Shown: piece by piece, positions 28,536 through 36,567 of the stretch | Position numbering within the stretch: the first letter of the stretch is position 1 | Layout: each line of letters starts with the position of its first letter | NCBI GenBank assembly: GCA_913031625.1 | Contig: CAJWGB010000009.1 | Span: forward strand, 1 to 54,982 | DNA from: an uncultured Planctomycetaceae bacterium | Lineage (GTDB): Bacteria; Planctomycetota; Planctomycetia; Planctomycetales; Planctomycetaceae | Direction of reading: 5' to 3' | Length of the DNA stretch: 54,982 nt | Translations under genes and position numbers: made by a program | The notes under the pieces: generated by a model | What the model was told of the DNA's origin: nothing | Database searches by the model: none | What the model saw: only the letters and a program-made list of their open reading frames with translations

Positions 28536-29465
28536 CTACTTTTCAGACGGTCCTGTCCGCATGCCCTCATTTTTTAAGCGGACACTGTAGACCGACGTGC
28601 GCGCAGTAATAAACAACGTTCTGAATTCGGGCCCACCAAAACAGCAGTTCGCCGGATTCTCCGGAACTGCAATCTGTTCGAGTTGCTTTCCATCCGCATC
28701 AAAGACTGTGACGTGACCTCCATGCGTGGTGTAGATGTTTCCTTTGACATCCACAGCCATGCCGTCACTGCCCTGATCGATCGCAAACAGCTTCTTTCCA
28801 AGCGAGCCATCCTGCTTTACGGCATAACAGTGAATCGCGTCCGGCAACTCGTGGAAGGCAGCGTCCGGATGTCGAGGATGGCCTCCCGTATCGGCGACAT
28901 AAATTCGTGATTCGTCCGGCGAAAATACGATTCCGTTAGGCATTGCAAGATCTTTAATGACCGGCACTGACTGCCCCGTCCTCGGGTCGCGTCGAAAGAC
29001 CCAGTGCCCCTGATAGTCATGTGGCCCCTGAAGCCCCCACGGTGGATCAGTAAACCAGTAGGAACCATCCGATCTCAAAGCCACGTCGTTGGGTGAATTG
29101 AACTTATGGCCGTTGTGGCTGGACGCAAGAACCGTTTCTGTGCCGTCTTTTTCAATTCGAATCACGTTTCGGCCGCTGTGCTGGCACGAAATAATTCGCC
29201 CCTCGAAGTCGATGATATTCCCGTTGGAATTCTTACTAACGCGATACTTCTTCAGCCCACCGGCTTTGCTCCACTCCATGAGCTGGCTATTCGGAATGTC
29301 GGAGAAAACCAGTTTCTTTTCCGCCGGCAACCAAACGGGGCCTTCGGTGAACTTCATATCACCTGCAAGTTTGACGACTTTGGCACCGTCCGCGACAAGA
29401 GACTGGGAATGACCTGTTGAAGCAGTCGATGCGGCCGCCACGCAAATGACAAGAAGCTGTTTCAT
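28536..29465 (-). CDS. exported SMP-30/gluconolactonase-like beta-propeller protein
   Basis: 309 residues from ATG 29465, with a signal peptide (MKQLLVICVAAASTASTGHS). The frame is open 29 codons further upstream, but that places the signal peptide internally. The body shows the repeated blades of the SMP-30/gluconolactonase/LRE family: FTEGPVWLPAEKKLVFSD (calcium-binding glutamate), the FNSPNDVALRSDGSYWFTDPPWG block with the family asparagine and aspartate, PNGIVFSPDES, and GSDGMAVDVKGNIYTT. The family opens sugar lactones such as gluconolactone. Because it is exported, it may act on extracellular lactones. It is convergent with the small membrane protein gene. Confidence 0.9.
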   Translation of the reverse strand: MKQLLVICVAAASTASTGHSQSLVADGAKVVKLAGDMKFTEGPVWLPAEKKLVFSDIPNSQLMEWSKAGGLKKYRVSKNSNGNIIDFEGRIISCQHSGRNVIRIEKDGTETVLASSHNGHKFNSPNDVALRSDGSYWFTDPPWGLQGPHDYQGHWVFRRDPRTGQSVPVIKDLAMPNGIVFSPDESRIYVADTGGHPRHPDAAFHELPDAIHCYAVKQDGSLGKKLFAIDQGSDGMAVDVKGNIYTTHGGHVTVFDADGKQLEQIAVPENPANCCFGGPEFRTLFITARTSVYSVRLKNEGMRTGPSEK

Positions 29466-29604
29466 AAGAAGACCTGTCGGTGAATGAATATGCCTGCACA
29501 GGATACGTGTGTGGAACAGAGTGTCCAGCCAGAGCTGATCTATTGGATTCACAGAGGAGGTCTGGCCTGTTCAACGTTGGTCGCCTCAATCGACAGCAAG
29601 TTGG

Positions 29605-29734
29605 TTTAATGGCAAGCCGCAGGGGTCAGTGGGTTTCTCCATGAATCGTCGGGGGCAATCTGACACCAGCCCGCGGGCATGTAAAACCTGGTCCTGGTCG
29701 TCTGCACCGCTGGCGTCTTCGGCTTGCCGCTAAA
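29605..29734. repeat. imperfect inverted repeat with GGCAAGCCG core
   Basis: Arms of 15 bases at 29605-29619 and 29720-29734, pairing at 13 positions, flank about 100 bases of unassigned DNA. This could be a small mobile-type repeat unit, or chance pairing of two copies of a dispersed word. Confidence 0.5.
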
Positions 29735-29748
29735 CGAAAACGCGCACG

Positions 29749-29776
29749 AAAAAGGCCTCCGCAATAACGGAGGCCT
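29749..29776 (-). terminator. rho-independent terminator of the CCEPAP/LPKL protein gene
   Basis: Perfect nine-base-pair stem AGGCCTCCG (29753-29761), loop CAATAA, CGGAGGCCT (29768-29776). Read on the minus strand it ends in TTTTT. It lies about 70 bases after the stop of the gene at 29848. Confidence 0.9.
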
Positions 29777-29847
29777 CTGGGTCGTTTGGGTTTCAGAACG
29801 GAAGGGTCAAATCCGCCCTGATCGTCTGGCATAAAGCCAGGTCTGGC

Positions 29848-30240
29848 TTAGAACCAGTGCGTTGTTGTGTATGCAACACCGTAGCCATAGGCAGGAGTGA
29901 TCATCGCACTTCCGCAGCCCGGTGCTGGAGCTGGAGCACAGGCTGGCTCACAGCAGCTTCGTCGCAGCCGGAGCTTCGGCAGACACAGTTTTGGCAGACA
30001 CAGTTTTGGCAGACGAAGCTTCGGCAGTCGCAGACCACATCGACGAGCACAGGGATCACAGCATGGTGCTGGAGCAGGCTCGCAGCAGGGAGCAGGAGCA
30101 GGTTCGCAGCAAGGTGCTGGCTCACAACAGGCAGGCTTGCAACCACCGCCCAACAGGCCGAACAGGCCGCCGGCTTCTGCTGTATTCGCGGACCCGAGCA
30201 TGACAGCCGCGACAGCGGCGACAGCAAACAAACGAGACAT
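29848..30240 (-). CDS. small exported Cys/Pro-rich protein with CCEPAP and LPKL repeats
   Basis: 130 residues from ATG 30240, preceded by GGAGAG; GTG 30246 two codons earlier sits on that site and is less likely. A signal peptide covers 1-23 (ends AEAG). Residues 34-61 hold 2.5-3 repeats of CCEPAPAP. Residues 71-92 hold four tandem five-residue LPKL units ([RC]LPKL). A further CCEP and CAPAPAP follow, and the C-terminus is aromatic (YGYGVAYTTTHWF). There are 17 cysteines in total, arranged mostly as pairs. I know of comparable Cys-pair proteins in planctomycetes but no defined function; structural surface protein is the simplest guess. It has its own terminator. Confidence 0.8.
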   Translation of the reverse strand: MSRLFAVAAVAAVMLGSANTAEAGGLFGLLGGGCKPACCEPAPCCEPAPAPCCEPAPAPCCDPCARRCGLRLPKLRLPKLCLPKLCLPKLRLRRSCCEPACAPAPAPGCGSAMITPAYGYGVAYTTTHWF

Positions 30241-30577
30241 CTTCACTCTCCAAGGTAATAGGTTTTGGTATTATGGGGGGACCTGAGAATACAGGTTAAC
30301 AATTCCGTTTAGCGAATGAAGGGAGTATTGCCGCTCTTTCTCCCAGGAACGCCCGGATTTGCATTCCGCAGAAAACACTGGACGATCAGTGCCCCACCAT
30401 TGAGGAATCGTCCGGTCCGTTGCGTTTTCGAAACGGTGCCGAAACGCAACGTCCCCACACATTCCGTTCGCCCGGGCGCTGCAAGCCAGGGTTACATGCC
30501 GAGTTGATGGGCCACAGATGAACGGAACGCACCCTTCTCCACGTTCGCGGGTCAGTCCGCTGCTCCATTGACAGCCA

Positions 30578-31148
30578 TCAATTCCGACCGAGGAACCGAG
30601 GCAATTCGGTCAAAGACTGCACGGCGTTGCCAACCTCACTACTCTCACTGGGCCGCAGATGAAGGACTCTTAACCCCAACGCCAACGGCGCGTCGATGTC
30701 ACATCGCTAACTGTCACCAGTCATCAGGCAGTGCGGCGACGTCACGCCGAGTTGCTCAGGCGCGAGTTCGTAGATTTCAGACTGCGATTTCACAAGACCC
30801 ATGTCACACGAGTACACAAACACATCCAGGAATCTCTACAGCCCCGGATCGGCAACACAACTGCGATAAGGAGACACCTGATGGACACCAGAGCCGTCTG
30901 TATTCCGGAGCGTTTCGACTGCTGTAGAACCTCGAGACTGTCATCAAACAGGCGGATTCCCATTACGTCGAGACTCTGTCTCTGCAGTTCAATAATGGAG
31001 TCTGCGGTGCCAAACCTGTCTGTGAACAGAAGTCCTTCAAAGTCGGCGCATCCAACACGAGGCAACGAGTTCAGTACGGGCGTGAATTCAACGTAAGCTC
31101 AACGAGGGTGCTCAATGGGTCAAAGATGACAGCTTTGATCTTCACCAT
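30578..31148 (-). pseudogene. broken HAD-family phosphatase gene
   Basis: Reading three pieces on the minus strand rebuilds a haloacid-dehalogenase-like hydrolase of about 190 residues. From ATG 31148 the frame gives MVKIKAVIFDPLSTLVEL (motif I). A second frame (about 31065-30900) gives SLDVMGIRLFDDSLEVLQQ and RSGIQTALVS (motif II area). A third frame (from about 30832) gives FLDVFVYSCDMGLVKSQSEI, then GVTSPHCLMTGDS (motifs III and IV), an in-frame TAG at 30707-30709, and DAPLALGLRVLHLRP to the stop at 30578. So at least two frameshifts and one nonsense codon have accumulated over nearly full length. Motif I also has Leu where the second aspartate is expected. No intact copy is in the window. 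Confidence 0.75.
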
Positions 31149-31463
31149 CGAGCCATCCATCACGAAAGAGCCTCATTAACAACGTACCATCCACATCGGA
31201 TATGCGGTCGCCTCTTCCCGGACGACACCATGTTGACCGCTCATGGTCAAAGCTCATCACGTGTGGAATCGTAGCATACAAGCCATGTGCGTATGCCGGG
31301 GCCACATCCGCAGCAGGCCTGGTTCGTCGGTTGTGCATTACACATTTGCGGACTTGTCTCCGACTCTCGCCCTGCTCGCCCCGGACCAATTTCCTGGAAA
31401 CATCAACCACACCCCCGCACCGCTGGCCTGTCACGTTTCCCGAGACTCTTGCTTTGAAGAAAC
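31149..31463. other. intergenic stretch, no gene seen
   Basis: About 315 bases between the broken HAD gene and the terminator of the Cys-rich gene. Frames here show no domain motif; it may contain further decayed sequence. Confidence 0.4.
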
Positions 31464-31503
31464 AAAAAAAAAACAGCCTGAATGTGAAACCACATTCAGG
31501 CTG
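31464..31503 (-). terminator. strong rho-independent terminator of the Cys-rich gene cluster
   Basis: Thirteen-base-pair perfect stem: CAGCCTGAATGTG (31474-31486), loop AAAC, CACATTCAGGCTG (31491-31503). Ten A at 31464-31473 read as a T tract on the minus strand. It lies 68 bases after the stop at 31572. Confidence 0.95.
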
Positions 31504-31571
31504 GGAGGAAAGACGGCATCAAAAGACACCGTCCGGGAGGTTTTCGTGTCGGTCAGAGACCGACGGTCGGA

Positions 31572-32501
31572 TCAGCGTCGCAGGAAGCTGAACAGACCTG
31601 ATTTCTTTTTCTGGCTGACCTGCTGCACCCGAGGACTGCCAGCACCAGTCACAGCTGGCGGAGCAACAACGTCCGGCTGTGGAGGCTTAACCACAGGTGG
31701 CTGCTGCTGAGGAACTGGCTGATGCTGAGGAACTGGCTGATGGATGATGTGTCCCTGAACATTGCAATAGTTGCAGTTGTTCTGAAGATTCAGACACCCA
31801 CGTCGATGATAGTGGGACGGAATGGGTACGGGTGGCAGCCGATGTGGTTCTGGCTGCCATTGAGGAACGTTGGCATAGCTGTAGCCCAGTTGCGTCGTAT
31901 CAGTTGCCTGATAGACCATCGGAGCACCTCCAACGAACGGCCCCTGATTTCCGTGCCAGCCACCGAACCCATAACCGGTCCGCTGCAGTGGATAATTCAG
32001 AGGAGGAGCCCAGCCATCATCCGGAAAGGCCTTGCTGTTGCAGCAATGTACCAGGCCACCGACGAATCCTTCGCCGTTCCGACAACGTTCTGCAAACTGT
32101 CCGCGGCGTGAATAGCGACAATCCGCATATGCTCCGTTGGCGTATGTGCTTGAGTGGCCGAGGCACTGACCATTGGCATTGTAGAAGTTACCCTTGCGGT
32201 CCACATAACAGGGACCGTTGGGACCACCACTGCCGGCAGCTCCTGCTGCTCCACCAGCGTTGCAGTATGCTCCCGGAGGACACGCTGCCCCTCGGCCAGT
32301 ACGCCCGGCGCGACCATTTGTGTCGCAGCCCTGAGCACACTCACCACAGTCTTTCATATTCACTCTGCCAATCTTACGGACTTTTGCCGGAGTGCAGTCC
32401 GCATTCTTCCTGGCCACAACCTGCTGAATGTCGTCAGACGTTCCGATGGCTGGAATCAGCATCACGGCTGCGACCAACAGGGTTTTGACGTTGCGTATCA
32501 T
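31572..32501 (-). CDS. exported Cys/Gly-rich protein with proline/glutamine tail
   Basis: 309 residues from ATG 32501 with GGAGAAGG upstream. The signal peptide runs to about residue 22. The first half is rich in cysteine and glycine (DCGECAQGCDTNGRAGRTGR, CNAGGAAGAAGSGG, CYVDRKGNFYNANGQC), with about 14 cysteines. The middle holds aromatic and glycine-rich segments (TGYGFGGWHGNQGPF), and NNCNYCNVQGH follows. The tail repeats HQPVPQ and PPVVKPPQP and ends basic (KKKSGLFSFLRR). No known domain. It is the third gene of the minus-strand series starting at 34110 and the one ended by the strong terminator. Likely a surface or matrix protein; this is inferred only from composition. Confidence 0.75.
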   Translation of the reverse strand: MIRNVKTLLVAAVMLIPAIGTSDDIQQVVARKNADCTPAKVRKIGRVNMKDCGECAQGCDTNGRAGRTGRGAACPPGAYCNAGGAAGAAGSGGPNGPCYVDRKGNFYNANGQCLGHSSTYANGAYADCRYSRRGQFAERCRNGEGFVGGLVHCCNSKAFPDDGWAPPLNYPLQRTGYGFGGWHGNQGPFVGGAPMVYQATDTTQLGYSYANVPQWQPEPHRLPPVPIPSHYHRRGCLNLQNNCNYCNVQGHIIHQPVPQHQPVPQQQPPVVKPPQPDVVAPPAVTGAGSPRVQQVSQKKKSGLFSFLRR

Positions 32502-32617
32502 GAGATCCTTCTCCAGGAGAGTGTCCGTCCAAATGGACAGTTATCCGCATGGGCGGTGATTGATCCGAAGTGAACCTGAGTCGACAACGAGGCCGGCTCA
32601 GGCCCTGAGTTGACTGA

Positions 32618-33382
32618 CTACCATGTCTGGCACGGCAGCCGAGTCGCTGTGTGGCCTGGGATATAATGCCCAACCGGTGTGATTCGGCTGGCTGGGATGC
32701 CCGAGCTGTAGTTATATGACTGGCGTACGTTCGGCGCCAGTGGCACCGTGATCGGCACGCCATAACCCTGAGCTCCGTAAGCGGCGTTGTCTGCAGGGTG
32801 AGCATAGCCAGGATTCACGGCGTAGTTCATTTTGTACTTGCCGAGTGGAGGGCACCCCTGACCACAACAGCCGCTGGGAACCATCCATCCGAACAGTCGG
32901 TCACAGCTGCGACTGCAAAGACGTGTCAGGAAGTTGCCGTCATCACACTGATCGCAGTTGGCACCATTTCGACAGTTCTGGCACGCACCGTTGCGGCAGG
33001 CCTGGCCACTCTGACACGACTGGCAGCTCTGGCAGCTCTGGCAGGAAGCAGGTGCCCCGCATCGACGCTGCTTTCGACACGTCCGGCAGTTGCACGCATG
33101 TGATGTGCAATTGTTGCATCCATTGTCCACGCAGTTGTCCGTACAACTGGCGGGGCAGAAGACGCCTGCTGCGGTCGCAGGAACAAACTGAGCCGTTCGA
33201 AAGACGTTGGCCGGCTGTCCGGACTTTGCCAGACTGGCCATGCTGACCACTCCGGCATTAGAGCTGCCGGAGTCTCCGGCTGAGGCTGGTGTCTCTGCGG
33301 AAGCGGTCAGTGTGAGCAGACACATTGACAGGACTGCTGTCCCCGCAGCGAAGCATGCCCGAAGAAGGCTGACTGTTCGCAT
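32618..33382 (-). CDS. exported cysteine-rich protein with CQSC repeats
   Basis: 254 residues with a signal peptide (about 1-29). Residues 76-178 are extremely cysteine-rich: FCPASCTDNCVDNGCNNC, the tandem CQSCQSCQSCQSGQ (114-127) and CDQCDDGN, then CDRLFGWMVPSGCCGQGCPP. The C-terminal third (about 180-245) is cysteine-poor, with GYGVPITVPLAPNVRQ and PASRITPVGHY, a block I associate with planctomycete secreted proteins of unknown role. The encoding DNA of the CQSC tract is a tandem repeat of GGCAGCTCT-like units, so copy number could vary. It is 52 bases downstream of the next gene, in the same direction. Confidence 0.75.
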   Translation of the reverse strand: MRTVSLLRACFAAGTAVLSMCLLTLTASAETPASAGDSGSSNAGVVSMASLAKSGQPANVFRTAQFVPATAAGVFCPASCTDNCVDNGCNNCTSHACNCRTCRKQRRCGAPASCQSCQSCQSCQSGQACRNGACQNCRNGANCDQCDDGNFLTRLCSRSCDRLFGWMVPSGCCGQGCPPLGKYKMNYAVNPGYAHPADNAAYGAQGYGVPITVPLAPNVRQSYNYSSGIPASRITPVGHYIPGHTATRLPCQTW

Positions 33383-33435
33383 GACTTAATACCTGTTCAA
33401 GAGGGTGATTTGATTCAAAGATCTGTCGGCAGCTG

Positions 33436-34110
33436 TCAGTGAACGACAGGTCGACGGAACATGGCAAATGGGCTGATCCGTGACTTGTACTGCACGTCGA
33501 CCATGGTCCCTGTGAGTTTCCAGTTCTCCTTCGACCAGATACCGAATGGAGACAGAACCCAGCAGCCCTTCACTTTGTGATAGTAAGGACCGTAGAGTGC
33601 CCGGTACCGATGAGCATGCATCATTTCATGTGGATGAAATGATGCGTTGTGGATCGCTGTGCCACCAACATGAGCCGGGATTCCCGGGCGAGGTGCCGGA
33701 TACATGGAAGCTCCCTGACGAGGTGGCCCGACCTGGTATGCTCCCTGCATAGCCGCAGCCTGCTGGGCAGATACAACGTGAACCGGCACCTGCTGAGCAG
33801 GCAACACAAAGGCTCCCTGAGGATAACCGGCCGGTACAAAAGAGGCAGGCGTAGGCTGTGGAGCAGCTTCCGCGGGCTGAAGTCGGGCAATTCCTTCCTG
33901 GCTGGTCTGCCGAATTTCCGGGACCTGCTTTTCAGCATCCGCGACATTGGCGTGACGAACACCAGCCTGTTTGGTTGTTTGTTGTGTTTGAGCAGGCGAT
34001 GAGCTTCGGAAGAGCTTCATCAGCCGATTGCTTTTGTCGGCCTCCTGAGCGTGCAGCGAGCCAACACTGGCCGCGGCAAGCATCAGAGCCACGATTCCCT
34101 TGCGAAGCAT
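33436..34110 (-). CDS. exported proline/glutamine-rich protein, first gene of the cluster
   Basis: 224 residues from ATG 34110 with AGGGAGGAAGAAGGG upstream, the best ribosome binding site in the cluster. The signal peptide covers 1-21 (ends LHAQ). The middle part is low-complexity, rich in P, A and Q (QPAEAAPQPTPASFVP, LPAQQVPVHVVSAQQAAAM). The C-terminal 70 residues look folded and aromatic, with HEMMHAHRYRALYGPYYHKV and CWVLSPFGIWSKENWKLTGT. No known domain. It lacks the cysteine clusters of the following genes but shares their export signal and orientation, and is probably the promoter-proximal gene of a three-gene unit. Confidence 0.72.
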   Translation of the reverse strand: MLRKGIVALMLAAASVGSLHAQEADKSNRLMKLFRSSSPAQTQQTTKQAGVRHANVADAEKQVPEIRQTSQEGIARLQPAEAAPQPTPASFVPAGYPQGAFVLPAQQVPVHVVSAQQAAAMQGAYQVGPPRQGASMYPAPRPGIPAHVGGTAIHNASFHPHEMMHAHRYRALYGPYYHKVKGCWVLSPFGIWSKENWKLTGTMVDVQYKSRISPFAMFRRPVVH

Positions 34111-34834
34111 CCCTTCTTCCTCCCTCGTTCAGCGGGCCAACCGCCGAAGTGATAGATCTGCTGTCTCGTACCGCACAGCGCGATGACGTGACAGCCTCCG
34201 TCTCAGAATTCGGCTTTTGCGGTTTGGACGGATAAATCATTCCGCCCTGTTGCTATACCCCGCAGGAGTAGTTTGTGAGGCAACACCCGAGTTATTGGAA
34301 CAACCCGAAAATTCTCACAGGGCACCCCAGTTTGACATCCAGAGCGATTCGAACAGGATCGACCATCACCAACACGGCCTGATTGGGCAGAGAGTGACAC
34401 CACGACGTCTCTTCACTCCATAGCCTGGCTCTTCCTGCGGGGGCAGCCTCTGCAGGCCTCCAGAGCAGCCTGATTCACTGTGAAATAACTCAGGACCATC
34501 GCAGATCGACTCAATCGGCTTCGTGCATCAATACCCTCGTTTACGCGCCACTGAGAGTACGGCAATCCCATTGCAATTCCGGACGGTGGCACGTCAAACT
34601 ATTGAGTTGATTTCCAATCCTCGTGGTAGCCTGACTCATTGAGTCGAAATTCAGATAAGGCTTGAACTGGACAGCAGTAGGGCCTGCATCTATTCAGCAA
34701 ATCAGCATTTTGTGCCTGTATTCGTAGTAAGCAGATGATCCCAATCCTGTTGACGTTGCTCTTTCTGTGCCTGAGCATCCTGACAAAACAGGCCGCATTC
34801 TTCTGTCTGGCGTCAGCCGTCGTGACGGGCTGGA
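34111..34834. other. long intergenic stretch upstream of the secreted-protein cluster
   Basis: About 720 bases. It should contain the promoter of the cluster starting at 34110. One short plus-strand frame, 34735-34908, reads as a 57-residue hydrophobic peptide (MIPILLTLLFLCLSIL...) but has no good ribosome binding site and overlaps the next minus-strand gene antisense. Otherwise I see nothing. Confidence 0.5.
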
Positions 34835-35143
34835 CTACGTTTCGCAGCGGGTTGTGGGTCCTGCGTGAAGTTCTCCACTCCATTCATCCTTCGGATTGGG
34901 CCTGGTAAATCCGGACGGACTCATGACACTCTTGGTATCATCTCCAAATGAAGAGACTGGACCGACGGATGCCAGTTCGTCTGCGGTTAACGCCTTCAGA
35001 TCGCATTTGCACTTTTGTTTCTCAACAGTAGCTGCCGGAGTGCTGATAGGGTCCGGCACCGGTGCCTGTTGGGCGAACAGTGTGCAAGGAAGCGAAGTCG
35101 CTGTCAGACACCACAACCAAAGCTTCAAATCGGCCTTCTTCAT
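34835..35143 (-). CDS. small exported protein of unknown function
   Basis: 102 residues from ATG 35143 with GTGGAG eight bases upstream. The N-terminus is a signal peptide (KLWLWCLTATSLPCTLFAQQ). The mature part is short and polar (KQKCKCDLKALTADELASVG, then a region rich in S, G and P). The frame is open 24 codons further upstream but without a signal at its start. No family recognised. It is same-strand with the Cys-rich cluster but 725 bases away, so it is likely separate. Confidence 0.5.
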   Translation of the reverse strand: MKKADLKLWLWCLTATSLPCTLFAQQAPVPDPISTPAATVEKQKCKCDLKALTADELASVGPVSSFGDDTKSVMSPSGFTRPNPKDEWSGELHAGPTTRCET

Positions 35144-35351
35144 GAATGTGCTCCACAAATGGAATTGTCTCTGGGCACCACACACTAGTGGCGGTTGCCA
35201 TTTAAATGTGGACATGAAAACCTGTCCTTGATCAGAGAATGCTCCAGATCAGGCTCAGCGCAGGCCTTTTTCCTTAACGGTTCGAATCAGAAGCGGCAGG
35301 GTCGACAGCCAAACTCAACGCCGATCCACCGACTCACTGGCTGCACGGGTC

Positions 35352-35750
35352 ATGCTAAATAACGATGGCTGGCTGTCCTACGTTGGAGTTGCCACCTCAC
35401 ACCGACGTCGTGGACTGGCAACCATGCTGATCGACGGGGAATGGAACGAAGTCCCAAAGACCAGCACCAGTGCTGTCGACACGTCAAACGCAGCAGCCGT
35501 CGCGTTCTACCGTGCAACAGGATTTGAACTGGGAGCAGCCGCTCAGCTCTACACGGAGAAAAACACTGGCAGCGAACAGCCGAGCGGCTGTTTATTCCTT
35601 TCCGCCAACGGTATAACGCTGGTCTTCCTCGCATCATCCGACGATCAATCAGGAATCTGCCATGACTTCTTTCTCCCGCCGTGGATTCATTCAGACATCA
35701 GCCGCAGCAGCACTTGCGACATCAATTCCTGCCATGGGGGCTCCTGTTGA
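35352..35750 (+). pseudogene. truncated GNAT acetyltransferase remnant
   Basis: The first 75 residues carry the C-terminal half of a GNAT fold: VGVATSHRRRGLATMLI is the acetyl-CoA-binding beta4-alpha3 motif, and AVDTSNAAAVAFYRATGFEL is the beta5-alpha4 ending. The N-terminal half of the domain is missing and the upstream sequence does not resemble it. The frame runs on past the natural domain end into the start of the next gene, as if the stop had been lost. The protein might still be made but would not be a complete acetyltransferase. Confidence 0.65.
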
Positions 35751-36564
35751 GCCGGCCTCACTGAAAGGTCGTCTCTATAAGACACTGAAGATCGGCATGA
35801 TCGGAGTGAAGGGGTCCCTCACCGAGAAGTTCAAAGCCGCCAAAGAAGCCGGATTTCAGGGGGTGGAACTGAATGCCCCCGGAATCAACATTGAAGAAAC
35901 AAAGGCTGCCATCAAAGATTCCGGTCTGGTCGTGGACGGCAGTGTAAACGCCGGACATTGGGGAGTTCGTCACACCGACAAGGATCCGGCAGTACGTGCC
36001 AAAGCACTGGAATCACTGAAGGAAGGATTGCGTCAGACCCACGCGGTCGGCGGCAACACGCTCCTGCTGGTCGTGGGCCGCGGCACTGACGGGACGGAAG
36101 AAGAATGCTGGCAGCGTTCCATCGAGAACATTTCGCAGGCGATCCCGCTGGCAGCCGAACTGGGGTGCTTCATCGCGATTGAAAACGTCTGGAATCAATT
36201 TCTTTACGACCACAACGGTGACCATACTCAGACCGCAGACAAGTTTGTGAAGTACGTCGATGAACTGAATTCGCCGTGGGTGGGTCTCCAGTTTGATATC
36301 GGAAATCACTGGAAGTACGGCAGTATGGGCGACTGGATTCGTCAGCTTGGTCGTCGCATCGTGAAACTGGATCTGAAGGGCTTTTCGCGTGAGCAGAATA
36401 AGTTCACGAAGATCACGGAGGGAGACCTCGACTGGGAGGACGTTCGCAAGGCCCTCCTGGAGATCAATTACACGGGCTGGGCTGCGGCAGAAGTTGGGGG
36501 CGGCAACATGGACCGCCTCCGCGAGATTTCAGCCAACATGGACACGGCTTTTGGACTGGTTTGA
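35662..36564 (+). CDS. Tat-exported sugar isomerase/epimerase-like TIM-barrel protein
   Basis: 300 residues, starting with a twin-arginine signal (SRRGFIQTSAAAALATS, RR at 6-7) and AGGA eight bases before ATG 35662. The body is an AP-endonuclease-2/xylose-isomerase-like barrel: FQGVELNAPG (first metal-site strand), IAIENVWNQF (metal-binding glutamate), WVGLQFDIGNHW (aspartate and histidine), VKLDLKG, and WAAAEVGGG near the end with a further glutamate. This is the pattern of hydroxypyruvate-isomerase and sugar-epimerase relatives. Exported versions are typical of planctomycetes; the substrate is unknown. rsmG follows after three bases, so the two are likely co-transcribed. Confidence 0.87.
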   Translation: MTSFSRRGFIQTSAAAALATSIPAMGAPVEPASLKGRLYKTLKIGMIGVKGSLTEKFKAAKEAGFQGVELNAPGINIEETKAAIKDSGLVVDGSVNAGHWGVRHTDKDPAVRAKALESLKEGLRQTHAVGGNTLLLVVGRGTDGTEEECWQRSIENISQAIPLAAELGCFIAIENVWNQFLYDHNGDHTQTADKFVKYVDELNSPWVGLQFDIGNHWKYGSMGDWIRQLGRRIVKLDLKGFSREQNKFTKITEGDLDWEDVRKALLEINYTGWAAAEVGGGNMDRLREISANMDTAFGLV

Positions 36565-36567
36565 TTC

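Larger units (their letters stand above)
29466..29847. other. intergenic stretch with inverted repeat and terminator
   Basis: 382 bases without a gene. It contains an inverted pair TTTAATGGCAAGCCG (29605-29619) and CGGCTTGCCGCTAAA (29720-29734), two mismatches, 100 bases apart, and the terminator of the next minus-strand gene. Confidence 0.6.

Noticed and set aside
29897-30286. Plus-strand frame rich in SQQGAGAGSQQ repeats
   Set aside because: It is the antisense shadow of the CCEPAP/LPKL repeats; the minus-strand frame has the signal peptide and ribosome binding site.
31243-31710. 155-codon plus-strand frame over the terminator region
   Set aside because: It is antisense to the terminator and the Cys-rich gene end and has no recognisable domain or ribosome binding site.
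32926-33258. Alternative frames within the CQSC gene
   Set aside because: The tandem repeat keeps all frames open; only the minus-strand frame from 33382 has a signal peptide and conserved C-terminal block.
35255-35300. T-loop-like GGTTCGAATC sequence suggesting a tRNA
   Set aside because: Flanking bases cannot form acceptor and anticodon arms.
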